NCBI GenBank assembly: GCA_965651905.1 | Contig: CBFGUG010000038.1 | Span: 1 to 64,000, forward strand | Length of the DNA stretch: 64,000 nucleotides | From: SZUA-265 sp965651905 | GTDB lineage: Bacteria > Myxococcota_A > Polyangia > Polyangiales > Polyangiaceae | Reading direction: 5' to 3' | Shown here: positions 52,369-61,424 of the stretch, in pieces | Layout: every line of letters begins with the position of its first letter | Numbering within the stretch: the stretch's first letter is position 1 | Position numbers and translations under genes: made by a program | Notes under the pieces: generated by a model | Database searches by the model: none | The model's input: the letters and a program-made list of their open reading frames with translations, nothing else | What the model was told of the DNA's origin: nothing

Positions 52369-52721
52369 GCCTGCTAGGCGCAGGTCGACGCTGCTCGTCG
52401 TGGGGTCGACGCGAACGCTGAATGCGTCTGCTGGCGTGCGACGCACCTGGTGTTTGTGGGGACGAGACTCGCCGTCCGTTGGGCGCGGCGGCGGTTGCTG
52501 ACGCACATCGCCCAGCGGGACGTGCCTCGTGCGATGTCGTGTGACGCTCGGAACCCCACGTAATCTTTGTTACTCGCGGGAGGTATCAGACCGATCCGTG
52601 CATAGCTGTCCCGCGCCGCCCCACGGAATGTTCGGTCCTGTACTGGACCCACCGTTTGGGGCTCGACATACTCGAATTCATCGCCGTCGAGGCGGTGCGA
52701 GCTTACTTGTTGGAGGTGAAC
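52369..52721. other. Gap before the membrane-protein/VWA operon
   Basis: No gene supported in this 353-bp stretch. GGAGG at 52712 belongs to the GTG start at 52722. Confidence 0.5.
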
Positions 52722-54725
52722 GTGAAGGGCGCGCGCGAACAATCCCCACTGTTACGATGGCACTGGCTGGCAGCGCTGGCGCTGTTGATTGTCAACGATC
52801 GCGTGCTCAAGCATGCGGGACTGCTGCCAAGTTGGTTGACGGGCAAGCTGAGTGACTTCGCTGGGCTGTACGTTGCGCCCGTCGCGCTCGCGTCGCTCTT
52901 GGTGCTGCTGATCGGTCGTCGCTCGCACCATCTCTTGACTCTCAGTGCAGCGCTGACGGCGCTGGGCTTCTCGCTGCTGCAATTGTCCGAGGCTTGCGTC
53001 AGTTGGGCAGAGCGATCGAGTGCGGCCGTGGGTCTGCCCTGGGTGATCACTCGCGACCCGACGGATCTGGTGGCTCTGGTTTCGGTGGCTGCGTGTGTGG
53101 TGGCGTTTCGACGATGGTTTGACGCATCCCTCCGACGCTCCGAGTCGGGCCTGATGCAGCGTGGGCTGGAGCGAGGGGTGCTGGCGATCGCTTTGTTCGC
53201 GTGCGCTGCATCTTCGAACCCCGACGACGGCTTCATCGGCGGCGGCTCGAGTGATCAGCCAGCGTTGGTCAATGGCTCGGAAACCGAGGCGGTCGAGCTC
53301 CGTGTGCAAGTCTTGCGGCAAGACATTCAACTCGATTGCGAAGCCATTGCGGAGGACCCGGGGGCGCGACTGCCGCGCACAGCCTTCTCTGCGGCGCGGC
53401 GTTTCAGCTTGGAACCGCTGCAAATTGCTTCGTTCGACACCTTGGGGCTGACCAGCTTCGGCGCAGAGTGCTTCGCCGTGATGTTGCAGCTCGACGGGCG
53501 CGAGCCACGTATCGCGTTCTGGCTACCTGGAGACATCGAGGAACGTCGGCTGTTACGCACTGCGCGTTCGATCCCTTCTCGAGGTGAGGGCGTGATCCTG
53601 GTCGACTACGACGACGAGTTGATCCCCGAACAGTTCCGTGACCTGGACGGTAATCTTTTGCACGAGGTCAGAACGAACGATGACGTCGAGCCTGAGTGTT
53701 CGCCGAGTTCCGAACAGTGGGAGGTGATGGCGGGGAACTTCATGCCGAACACGACTGCGCGAATCGACTCTGTACGACGTTCACTCGACGGTTGCTTTCG
53801 TTTGGAGCTGAGTACGCCGTCGGACGCGGAGTTGGCGGACGCTCTGGAGGCTGGCCAGGCTCCATCGGATTCGTTCGTCAGTGTGGAGTCCCCCTTCGAA
53901 CAGGGAAGCTCGCTCGGTTTCGATGCTGGGGTAGGCGACGCCGGGGCGCTGGATCAAACCGCTGATGGTGGCATCGAGATACACGGCGACGTCCCAGATG
54001 CGGGGGCGCCCTTCGTCGAGTCGGACGCTGGAAATGCGGATGAGGACTCCGACAGCGAGCTGTTCGGGACGGAAGCGGGCACGCTCATGGGTGACGCGGC
54101 TGTGGGGGAAGCGCCTCCCACGGACGATTCGACTCGAGACGATTCAGTGCCGAGTGAGCCGACGCCAGACGAGCCGACACCAGACGATTCGACTCCAGGT
54201 GAGCCGACAGCGGGAGACGATGTGTCCCCGGTCGACGGCACCCCCACCGTGCCTGTTAACCCAAACCCGCCCACGACCGCTGCGCGCGTACCGGGGGGGC
54301 CATCGGTGGTCAACATCTGTATCCTCGACGAAGCGTTTCCGTTCAACGAGGGAGAGCTGGTCCAGCTTTCGGGCAGTCCGACCGCGCCGCAAATCACGAA
54401 TTCGACTGGCGATGTGCGGCTGACGCTCTTCCAGCGTTTGAGTGTGGGGCGTTACATCAGTGGCGGTGCCGAAGTCAGTGCCGTCGAACGTTTCGGCTGC
54501 GGCTTTCGCACGCGTGATAATCCGCCAGCCACCCTGCGCCTGGCGCGTTTAGCGGTCGAAAGCGCTTGGGGGCAGTTCGAAGTGGACGTCGGAGAGTCGC
54601 ACACCATCGAAGAGGACGGGACGCGCCTGTCAGTCGGCCTCAGTGCCGCCACTGAGCAGGTGCTCGGAGAAACGCTTGGGATGACCTACAGCGGCTACAT
54701 GCTGCGGGAGATGCTAGGACAATGA
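52722..54725 (+). CDS. Membrane protein with acidic extracytoplasmic region, unknown
   Basis: 667 residues from GTG 52722, with GGAGG five bases upstream; the frame is open to 52656. Four N-terminal membrane helices (~12-30, ~45-64, ~70-88, ~105-122), then a fifth ('RGVLAIALFACAAS') around residue 150, and a large exported part: a beta-rich region, an acidic Pro/Thr/Asp linker with 'EPTPDEPTPDDSTPGEPT', and a C-terminal beta-rich domain with Cys ('VVNICILDEAFPF', 'VERFGCGFRTR'). I do not recognise the family. It overlaps the VWA lipoprotein gene by 4 bp, so the two likely form a complex. Confidence 0.72.
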   Translation: MKGAREQSPLLRWHWLAALALLIVNDRVLKHAGLLPSWLTGKLSDFAGLYVAPVALASLLVLLIGRRSHHLLTLSAALTALGFSLLQLSEACVSWAERSSAAVGLPWVITRDPTDLVALVSVAACVVAFRRWFDASLRRSESGLMQRGLERGVLAIALFACAASSNPDDGFIGGGSSDQPALVNGSETEAVELRVQVLRQDIQLDCEAIAEDPGARLPRTAFSAARRFSLEPLQIASFDTLGLTSFGAECFAVMLQLDGREPRIAFWLPGDIEERRLLRTARSIPSRGEGVILVDYDDELIPEQFRDLDGNLLHEVRTNDDVEPECSPSSEQWEVMAGNFMPNTTARIDSVRRSLDGCFRLELSTPSDAELADALEAGQAPSDSFVSVESPFEQGSSLGFDAGVGDAGALDQTADGGIEIHGDVPDAGAPFVESDAGNADEDSDSELFGTEAGTLMGDAAVGEAPPTDDSTRDDSVPSEPTPDEPTPDDSTPGEPTAGDDVSPVDGTPTVPVNPNPPTTAARVPGGPSVVNICILDEAFPFNEGELVQLSGSPTAPQITNSTGDVRLTLFQRLSVGRYISGGAEVSAVERFGCGFRTRDNPPATLRLARLAVESAWGQFEVDVGESHTIEEDGTRLSVGLSAATEQVLGETLGMTYSGYMLREMLGQ

Positions 54726-56281
54726 ATACGTACCTTTCTTCAGTAGCGTTGTGCGCGGTCTGCTTGGTTGTGCACGCCACGGGGTGTTCGAACTCCGCAA
54801 GCGACTCGGCTGGGGCCTCCTTCGGGGGAGTAACTCCAAGCGATGGGTCAGGAGCGGCGGGTGTCGCCCAGGGCGGCGCCCAGGACATCGGAAACTTTCG
54901 AGAGCTGCTCGACCAAGGGCAAATCCCGGCGTCTGAGCAATTCGACGACGTCGGGTTCTTCAATGAACACAAGATCGAGTTGCCGAGCCCGAACTGCGGG
55001 CAGTCGATATGTTTGCATGCGTCGCTGGGGGTGATGGGCAACATGGTCAACGGCGCCAACTGCACGATGTTGTTTCTGGGGATGAACACCCTACTCGACT
55101 CGGACACCATTTCGCGCAAGCCTTTGAACCTCGCGCTGGCGATTGACACCAGCGGTTCGATGGGCGGTGAGCCGCTCGAGAACGTCAAGATTGGCCTGGA
55201 GCTGATGCTCGACAGCTTGGACGAAGAAGACCGAGTGACCCTGGTCATCTTCAGCGACGTGGGTAAGACAGTGTTGGCTTCAGCTCCGCCCAATTCCGAG
55301 GAACTCGTGCAGGCGATTCGATCGCTGGTTGCCGTGGGCGAAACGAACATCTACGAGGGGTTGTCTGAAGCTTTTGCGGTTCTCGCGCACGACGAGCGTC
55401 CAGAGATGGAAAACCGCGTACTGCTCTTGTCCGACGGCGAGGCTACGACGGGCTTGTCGAGTAGCGAGCGTATGCTCGGGCTCACCCGCGCTTACGCACA
55501 AGAGGGCTACGCCCTGTCGACGATAGGGTTTGGCACAGCATTCGACTCCGAACTCTTGCGCCAAATGTCCGTCGCTGGGGCGGGGTCCTACTACTTCACG
55601 GATTCACCTCTGGCGCTGCGCGAGATCTTTACCGAAGAAGTCCAGACGTCACTGGTGCCTCTCGCGCGAGAAGCCAAGTTGGGCGTCGAGGTTGCCGAAG
55701 GTTACGAAGTTCGCGGCGTGTACGGTACCGAACACGCCGAACTGACGGACGACAGCGTGCAGATCGAGTTGCCCGTATTGCAAATCGCACATCGCACTTC
55801 GACACAAGACAACGCGCTCGGGCGACGCGGTGGAGGTGGCGTCATCATCGTGGAACTCACGCCCAAGTTCGGTGAGGAAACTGAGGACGTCGGCGACGTC
55901 GAACTCGCGTACACCGCCGTCAGCGGCGGTCAGAGTGGGGAGCGCATGACGCAGCGTGATGCCATCGAATCTCCACTCGACGCGGGGGAGCCGCCACCAG
56001 AAGGTTACTTCGACGACGAGAGTGTCGAAAAGAGTTTCGTGATGGTCAACATCTACGCAGGCATTCGCAGCGCGCTACTCGACGTCGAGGCGAGCGATTT
56101 TGCGGGCGCGAACGGAACCCTCACGTCGCTCGAGGCGTCCGTATCGAGTTGGCTGGAGAGCACGCCCGACGAAGACATCGTGGCGGATCTCGAGTTGATT
56201 CGCGACTTGCGCGCCTTGGTCGCTCCGCGAGCCGCCAATCAGACGACGGAAACGCCGCGGCCGCCGTGGCCGATCGATTGA
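54722..56281 (+). CDS. VWA-domain lipoprotein coupled to the membrane protein
   Basis: 519 residues. ATG overlaps the preceding stop (ATGA). Lipobox-like 'VHATGC' (Cys22), a Gly/Ser linker, then a Cys pair ('NCGQSICLHA') and a von Willebrand A domain with complete MIDAS: 'LAIDTSGSMGG' (Asp142, Ser144, Ser146), 'GETNIYEGL' and 'LLSDGEAT'. A beta domain and C-terminal helical region follow, as in YfbK-type VWA proteins. VWA domains bind protein partners through Mg2+. The protein probably works with the upstream membrane protein at the envelope. Confidence 0.88.
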   Translation: MNTYLSSVALCAVCLVVHATGCSNSASDSAGASFGGVTPSDGSGAAGVAQGGAQDIGNFRELLDQGQIPASEQFDDVGFFNEHKIELPSPNCGQSICLHASLGVMGNMVNGANCTMLFLGMNTLLDSDTISRKPLNLALAIDTSGSMGGEPLENVKIGLELMLDSLDEEDRVTLVIFSDVGKTVLASAPPNSEELVQAIRSLVAVGETNIYEGLSEAFAVLAHDERPEMENRVLLLSDGEATTGLSSSERMLGLTRAYAQEGYALSTIGFGTAFDSELLRQMSVAGAGSYYFTDSPLALREIFTEEVQTSLVPLAREAKLGVEVAEGYEVRGVYGTEHAELTDDSVQIELPVLQIAHRTSTQDNALGRRGGGGVIIVELTPKFGEETEDVGDVELAYTAVSGGQSGERMTQRDAIESPLDAGEPPPEGYFDDESVEKSFVMVNIYAGIRSALLDVEASDFAGANGTLTSLEASVSSWLESTPDEDIVADLELIRDLRALVAPRAANQTTETPRPPWPID

Positions 56282-56379
56282 AGGTTCTGCGCTGCGTCTA
56301 GTTCCCGCGGTCCGTACCGCGGGATCCGCACGCCTGAGGTACTCGTGAGCATTGCGCTGAACGCGCACGGAGATGGCTC

Positions 56380-56388
56380 TGCTATGGT
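56380..56388 (+). promoter_or_regulatory. Extended -10 box of the ABC exporter operon
   Basis: TGC directly followed by TATGGT (56383-56388), then six bases to GTG 56395. The same leaderless spacing occurs at 13963, 20930, 34393 and fur. Confidence 0.45.
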
Positions 56389-56394
56389 GCGGCG

Positions 56395-57126
56395 GTGGCC
56401 AGTTCGGGTGAGAACAGCGAGACCTCCGACGTCCTGCGCGCCCGCGGGTTGAGCAAGATCTATCAAATGGGTGAAGTCGAGGTTCACGCGTTGCGGAACG
56501 TCGACTTCACGCTGCGGCGAGGTGAACTGCTCGTCTTATTGGGGGCGTCGGGGAGCGGTAAGTCGACGTTGCTCAACATCGTCGGCGGGCTCGACGTCCC
56601 GACGTCGGGCACCGTTCACTATCACGACTGGGAGCTGAGTGAAGCTACAGACAAAGCCCTCACGGCCTATCGACGACAGCACGTCGGGTTCGTCTTTCAA
56701 TTCTACAATCTGATCCCGAGCCTGACCGCTGCCGAGAACGTCGCACTGGTGACGGAGATCGCGGAAGACCCGATGGATCCGTCAGAAGCGCTCGAGCTGG
56801 TCGGCCTCGCCGAGCGCGCCGGGCACTTCCCTGCGCAGCTGTCGGGCGGCGAACAGCAACGCGTCGCCATCGCGCGCGCCGTGGCGAAGAGGCCAGATAT
56901 TCTATTGTGCGACGAGCCGACAGGTGCTCTCGACTACAAGACGGGCGTGGCCGTTTTGGAAGTGTTACGGCGAGTCAACCAGGAACTCGGCGCTTCGACG
57001 GCAGTGATCACCCACAACGCGCCCGTCGCGAAAATGGCCGATCGCGTCGTCTCGCTTGCCGATGGTCGAATCGTCAAAGACGAAGTCAACCCCCATCGGC
57101 TGAGTCCGCAGGAGCTGCAATGGTGA
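56395..57126 (+). CDS. ABC transporter ATP-binding protein (LolD/MacB type)
   Basis: 243 residues from GTG 56395. Walker A 'GASGSGKST' (50-58), Q-loop in 'VFQFYNLIPSLTAAENV', signature 'LSGGEQQRV' (149-157), Walker B 'ILLCDEP' (169-175) and 'GALD' D-loop. The 'FNLIPSLTA' type segment marks the LolD/MacB (type VII) subfamily. It powers the FtsX-type permease that follows; the next gene overlaps this one by 7 bp. The three-gene set ends with a membrane-fusion adaptor, so it exports or mechanically drives something across the envelope. Confidence 0.95.
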   Translation: MASSGENSETSDVLRARGLSKIYQMGEVEVHALRNVDFTLRRGELLVLLGASGSGKSTLLNIVGGLDVPTSGTVHYHDWELSEATDKALTAYRRQHVGFVFQFYNLIPSLTAAENVALVTEIAEDPMDPSEALELVGLAERAGHFPAQLSGGEQQRVAIARAVAKRPDILLCDEPTGALDYKTGVAVLEVLRRVNQELGASTAVITHNAPVAKMADRVVSLADGRIVKDEVNPHRLSPQELQW

Positions 57127-59492
57127 GCGCCCTGGAGCGGAAGTTGTGGCGGGATCTCGTGCAGCTGCGCGGGCAAGTGTTGACGATTTCGCTCGTCGTC
57201 ACCTGCGGCATCGCCAGCTACATCACCATGCGCACAGCGTACGATTCGCTGGTGCACTCGCGCGACAAGTATTACGAGCAGTATCGCTTCGCCGACGTAT
57301 TCGCGTCACTGGAACGCGCGCCGCGGCCCGTCCGGGCACGTCTCGAAGGGATCGATGGCGTCAGCCGCGTCGATACCAGGGTTGTGGAGCGGGTGCTGGT
57401 GCCGATCCCCGGCAGCGCGCGCCCCGCCAGCGGAACGATCGTCGGGCACGACTACCGCCAGTCGGGGTCGCGTCTGAACGACGTCTACATCAAGGCAGGT
57501 CGCGATCTAGATCCGACGCGCCAAGATGAGATTCTGCTGCTCGATGGTTTCGCGGCAGCCCACGATCTCGCGCCCGGCGACGAGATCGACGCGGTCATCA
57601 ACGGCACGTTGCGAACACTGTCCATCGTGGGTTTGGCGCTGTCCCCTGAATACGTCATGGCGATGGCGCCCGGGCAGTTGAGCTACGACCCAGCGTTGGT
57701 CCCCGTGATCTGGATGAATGAGAGCGCCCTCGAAGCGGCGTTTCGCATGGAGGGCGGGTTCAACGACGTCACGATGCAACTCGAACCTCGAGCGAGCGTG
57801 GCATCCGTGCTCGCTGAGGTGGACACCATCTTGAAGCCGTACGGGGGCTTCGGAGCGGTCAGTCGCGACAAGCAGCCGTCCAACTACATGCTGTCGGGTG
57901 AGCTCACGCAGCTCAGTAGCATGGCGAACTTCGTGCCCTACTTGTTTCTGTTCGTGGCGGCGCTGCTCGTCAACGTGGTGCTGTCGCGACTCGTGCAGTT
58001 GCAGCGCTCCCAGATCGCGACGCTCAAGGCCGTCGGTTACGCCGACCTGTCGATCGGGTTGCACTATTTGCAGCTGGTCTCGCTGATTGTGAGTTTGGGA
58101 GCGGCGGGTGGCGTCGCGCTCGGTGGCTTCTTGGGCAGCGCAATGACGGGACTGTACACCTCCCAGTTTTTTCGCTTTCCGACCGCCGACTACCGTCTGC
58201 AGGTTTCGGCGGTCGGCTTTTCCGTGGGTATCAGTTTGGCGTCCGCGGTGGTGGGGGCTTGGCTTGCCGTCAGTCAGGTCGTGAAGTTACCACCCGCAGA
58301 AGCGATGCGGCCTCCCGCGCCTGCACGGTTTCGTCGTTCGGCGTTGGAAGCGAGTTTCTTGTGGGGTTGGTTGGATCCCGAGGCGCGGATGATTTGGCGT
58401 GAAGTATCGCGAAGGCCGCTGCGCCTCTTGCTGTCAGCCGTTGGGATTTCGTTCGCTACTGGGCTGGTCGTGGTGGGGCGCTCGATGGGGGACGCCATCG
58501 AGTTCATGATGGACGTGCAGTTTCACCGTTCCATGCGCGAGGACGTGACGGTCACGTTCCTGCGTCCCGTCGACGAGCGCGCCGTATCGGAGCTGGCGCA
58601 CCTGCCGGGCGTGCATCGCGCTGAAGGCCTGCGCAGCGTCCCTGCAAGGTTTCGCTTTGGGCACGTTTGGCGCGACGTGACGATCAACGGCTACGAAGCT
58701 GACGCGGAGCTACGACAGCTGGTCGACCTGACCGCGGAGATTCACCCTGTGCCGTCTGCTGGGATCTTGCTGACGACCAAGTTGGGCGAAATCCTGTCCC
58801 TGTCCGTGGGGGATCGCGTGCGTGTCGAGTTGCGGGAAGGCGACTGGCGTACGACGGACGTGACCGTGGCGGGGTTCGTGGATGAATCGTTCGGACTGCA
58901 GGGGCACATGACGCAACGCGCACTAGCGCGACTCGTAGGGGATGGTGGAGCGATCAACACTGCGCTACTCGCGGTAGACCCACGCCACATCGACGACGTA
59001 CAAGCTAGGCTATCTGAGATGCCCTTAGTCGCGAGTGTTTCCAGTCCGCACGACCTCAAACGCGCGTTCAACGAACAAAGTGCGTCGATCATGTACGTGT
59101 TTACGGCAATCATCACCATCTTTGCCGCCATCATCGCGATCGGGGTGATCTACAACAACGCTCGGGTTGCGCTCTCGCAGCGCACGCGCGACTTGGCGAG
59201 TATGCGCGTGCTGGGGTTCACCCGTCGCGAGATTGCAGGCGTGCTGTTTGGCGAGCAGACCATTCAGGTGGCGCTCGCGATCCCGATGGGGCTGTGGCTC
59301 GGCCATTGGCTGTCGAACGCGATGATGAGTCAGGTGGATCCCGAGATGTATCGTTTCACGATAGTGCTCTCGCCGCAGACGTACCTATTCGCTGTCGCCG
59401 TGACCCTCGCGTCTGCGGTCGTGAGCGCGTTGGTACTTCGTCGCAAGCTCGAACGACTCGACTTGATCGCTGTACTCAAGACTCGCGAGTGA
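57120..59492 (+). CDS. FtsX-family ABC permease with two permease halves
   Basis: 790 residues from ATG 57120. Two copies of the FtsX layout: an N-terminal helix and periplasmic domain (residues ~50-260), three helices ('FVPYLFLFVAALLVNVVLSRLV', 'LQLVSLIVSLGAAGGVALGG', 'AVGFSVGISLASAVVGAWLA'), then 'EVSRRPLRLLLSAVGISFATGLVVVG', a second periplasmic domain, and three final helices ('IMYVFTAIITIFAAIIAIGVIY', then 'RVLGFTRREIAGVLFGEQ'). Such duplicated permeases use mechanotransmission on periplasmic partners. The GTG/ATG of the adaptor gene overlaps or follows directly. Confidence 0.92.
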   Translation: MVSALERKLWRDLVQLRGQVLTISLVVTCGIASYITMRTAYDSLVHSRDKYYEQYRFADVFASLERAPRPVRARLEGIDGVSRVDTRVVERVLVPIPGSARPASGTIVGHDYRQSGSRLNDVYIKAGRDLDPTRQDEILLLDGFAAAHDLAPGDEIDAVINGTLRTLSIVGLALSPEYVMAMAPGQLSYDPALVPVIWMNESALEAAFRMEGGFNDVTMQLEPRASVASVLAEVDTILKPYGGFGAVSRDKQPSNYMLSGELTQLSSMANFVPYLFLFVAALLVNVVLSRLVQLQRSQIATLKAVGYADLSIGLHYLQLVSLIVSLGAAGGVALGGFLGSAMTGLYTSQFFRFPTADYRLQVSAVGFSVGISLASAVVGAWLAVSQVVKLPPAEAMRPPAPARFRRSALEASFLWGWLDPEARMIWREVSRRPLRLLLSAVGISFATGLVVVGRSMGDAIEFMMDVQFHRSMREDVTVTFLRPVDERAVSELAHLPGVHRAEGLRSVPARFRFGHVWRDVTINGYEADAELRQLVDLTAEIHPVPSAGILLTTKLGEILSLSVGDRVRVELREGDWRTTDVTVAGFVDESFGLQGHMTQRALARLVGDGGAINTALLAVDPRHIDDVQARLSEMPLVASVSSPHDLKRAFNEQSASIMYVFTAIITIFAAIIAIGVIYNNARVALSQRTRDLASMRVLGFTRREIAGVLFGEQTIQVALAIPMGLWLGHWLSNAMMSQVDPEMYRFTIVLSPQTYLFAVAVTLASAVVSALVLRRKLERLDLIAVLKTRE

Positions 59493-59494
59493 AA

Positions 59495-60721
59495 ATGAAA
59501 AAGGACGAAACCAGTTCTCATCAACGCAAGCGCAACTGGCGTCGCTTGGTCAAGCGTACGATCTACGTGCTCGTCGGGCTCGCGATCGTGGCTGGCGTGG
59601 TGATGGCGGCGTTGCCGAAGCCCGTCGCCGTCGAGCAAGCACCTGCCGTCAAGCAGAGCTTCGTCGTGACCGTCGATGAAGACGGAAAGACGCGCGTCAA
59701 AGATCGATACGTCGTGTCCGCACCGCTCTCGGGCAATCTGGCGCGCATCGAGCTCAGGGCGGGCGATCAAGTGAAGCAAGGTGAAGTGCTCGCGAGGATC
59801 GTCCCCTCGCGAGCGCCGCTGCTCGACGCGCGTTCCAAGTCGCAGGCGGAAGCGCAGGTAGCGGGAGCCACCGCGGCGGTAAAGCAGGTTGAAGCGCAGA
59901 TCGTTCGGGCCCAGGCGGCTCTCGACTACGCGCAGAAAGAGGTCATGCGCTACGAGGCGTTGGTTGCAGGGGGCGCTGCTGGGCAGGTGGAACTCGATCG
60001 CATGCTGCTCGAAGAGCGGACGCGCAAAGCCGAGCTCACGTCGTCTCAGTTTGGTTCCAAGGTGGCGAAACACGAGTTACAGATGGCCCGCGCCGCGCTC
60101 GGGCACTTCAAAGACGATGCGGCTGAAGACACGCTTGCGGTGACCAGTCCCGTGGCTGGGCGTGTGCTGAAGGTGATCAACGTCAGTGAGGGCGTCGTTC
60201 AGGCTGGAGCGCCGCTGTTGGAATTGGGTGATCCCCGCGCTCTCGAGATTGTCGTCGACGTGCTGACGAGTGACGCGGTGGCCATTCGTACGGGCAGCCC
60301 CGCCAGTGTCGAAGAGTGGGGCGGCGTTCCACTGTCGGCGGCCGTGCGCCTGATCGAGCCCTCGGCGTTCACGCGGGTCTCGGCTTTGGGTGTCGAGGAG
60401 CAACGAGTGAACGCCGTGATCGATCTCAGCGCGCCGTACGAGAGCTGGCGTGAGTTGGGTGACGGCTACAGAGTGGAGACTCGTATCGAGGTGTATCGTT
60501 CGGATGACGCCATCGTCGTGCCCCAGAGCGCGCTATTTCGCAGTGGCGATACCTGGGCGGTGTTCGTCGTCGAGAACCATGTGGCCAACCTGCGCAGCGT
60601 GCGCCTGGGCAAGCGCAACGACACCAGCGCCGAAGTCGTCGAAGGCTTGCGAGAAGGTGAGCAAGTGATAGTCCATCCCAACGACCAGGTGGCTGACGGG
60701 GTCGAGGTACAGCAGCTTTGA
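59495..60721 (+). CDS. Periplasmic adaptor (HlyD/MacA-type)
   Basis: 408 residues from ATG 59495; GTG 59489, which overlaps the permease stop as GTGA, is also possible. One N-terminal membrane helix ('IYVLVGLAIVAGVVMAAL'), lipoyl halves ('VSAPLSGNLARIELRAGDQVKQGEVLARI' and 'TSPVAGRVLKVINVSEGVVQAGAPLLEL'), a coiled-coil hairpin of ~100 residues between them, beta-barrel and membrane-proximal domains. It connects the permease to an outer-membrane channel or to substrate. No TolC-like gene is nearby, so a distant one must serve. Confidence 0.92.
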   Translation: MKKDETSSHQRKRNWRRLVKRTIYVLVGLAIVAGVVMAALPKPVAVEQAPAVKQSFVVTVDEDGKTRVKDRYVVSAPLSGNLARIELRAGDQVKQGEVLARIVPSRAPLLDARSKSQAEAQVAGATAAVKQVEAQIVRAQAALDYAQKEVMRYEALVAGGAAGQVELDRMLLEERTRKAELTSSQFGSKVAKHELQMARAALGHFKDDAAEDTLAVTSPVAGRVLKVINVSEGVVQAGAPLLELGDPRALEIVVDVLTSDAVAIRTGSPASVEEWGGVPLSAAVRLIEPSAFTRVSALGVEEQRVNAVIDLSAPYESWRELGDGYRVETRIEVYRSDDAIVVPQSALFRSGDTWAVFVVENHVANLRSVRLGKRNDTSAEVVEGLREGEQVIVHPNDQVADGVEVQQL

Positions 60722-60804
60722 AGGGCTCGCGTCTCGCACCAGACGCCACTAACGTGCCACACACGCGCGTTTCCGTTTGGCTCACGGGCACCTGACACGA
60801 CAGC

Positions 60805-61281
60805 ATGACGACACTTGGCAACGTACTAGAACCGCTGGATGAATCGCGCGGCGCGGACGTAGAGTGGCATGTCGACGTGGCGCGTGATGCGCTCACGTGT
60901 GGCGCGCAGCTACGGCTTGGGATGCCACGGCGGTTGGCGTGCGCGCTCTGCCATGGTGGCGGGTGTGATGCATGCCAGCGTCGTGGTGCGGTCACGCTTC
61001 GGGAAGCTGACGACCCTCCCGAGCAGCTCGACGTCGTCTTGGGGGAACAGGTTGACGACGCGGGGGTTCGTCTCCGCATCCCGAATCGGGGTGGCGCGGG
61101 CCAGCCAGGTGAACCCCGAGGCCACGTCGAGTTGACGCTGGTCCCCGCCGATCACTCGAGTGACTGCGTGGCCGTGCTGGAGAGGAGAGCGCCCCCACGT
61201 GCGAGCACGATCGCATGGCTGCCGTGGCTGTTACTCCCCGCGTTGATCGGTGCAATCTACGCCGTTCTCTCGTCGCGCTGA
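60805..61281 (+). CDS. Membrane-anchored DnaJ-like zinc-finger protein
   Basis: 158 residues. It has one CxxC pair set as in the DnaJ Cys-rich region ('CALCHGGGCDACQRRGAV', Cys46/49/54/57), a following piece like the DnaJ substrate domain ('GVRLRIPNRGGAGQPGEPRGHVELTLV'), and a C-terminal membrane helix (~137-155). It lacks the J domain and so cannot drive Hsp70 by the usual HPD motif. It may hold client proteins at the membrane. It is 80 bp downstream of the exporter adaptor gene; co-transcription is possible. Confidence 0.72.
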   Translation: MTTLGNVLEPLDESRGADVEWHVDVARDALTCGAQLRLGMPRRLACALCHGGGCDACQRRGAVTLREADDPPEQLDVVLGEQVDDAGVRLRIPNRGGAGQPGEPRGHVELTLVPADHSSDCVAVLERRAPPRASTIAWLPWLLLPALIGAIYAVLSSR

Positions 61282-61424
61282 CTGTTCAGACGGGCTTGCT
61301 GAAGTTCCTCTGCGGTCTTGGCGCTATCAGCCCGTGGGTCGGCGTGCGTTCGCGGTGGCTGCTCATGCGCGGCGCACCTGGGCACTCAGCGTTTCGCAGG
61401 CCCACAGCGCCGAGGAGAGACGTC

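Noticed and set aside
51709..52506. 265-codon minus-strand ORF opposite the Skp gene
   Set aside because: Leu-rich reading of the coiled-coil codons; the Skp frame has signal peptide and family motifs.
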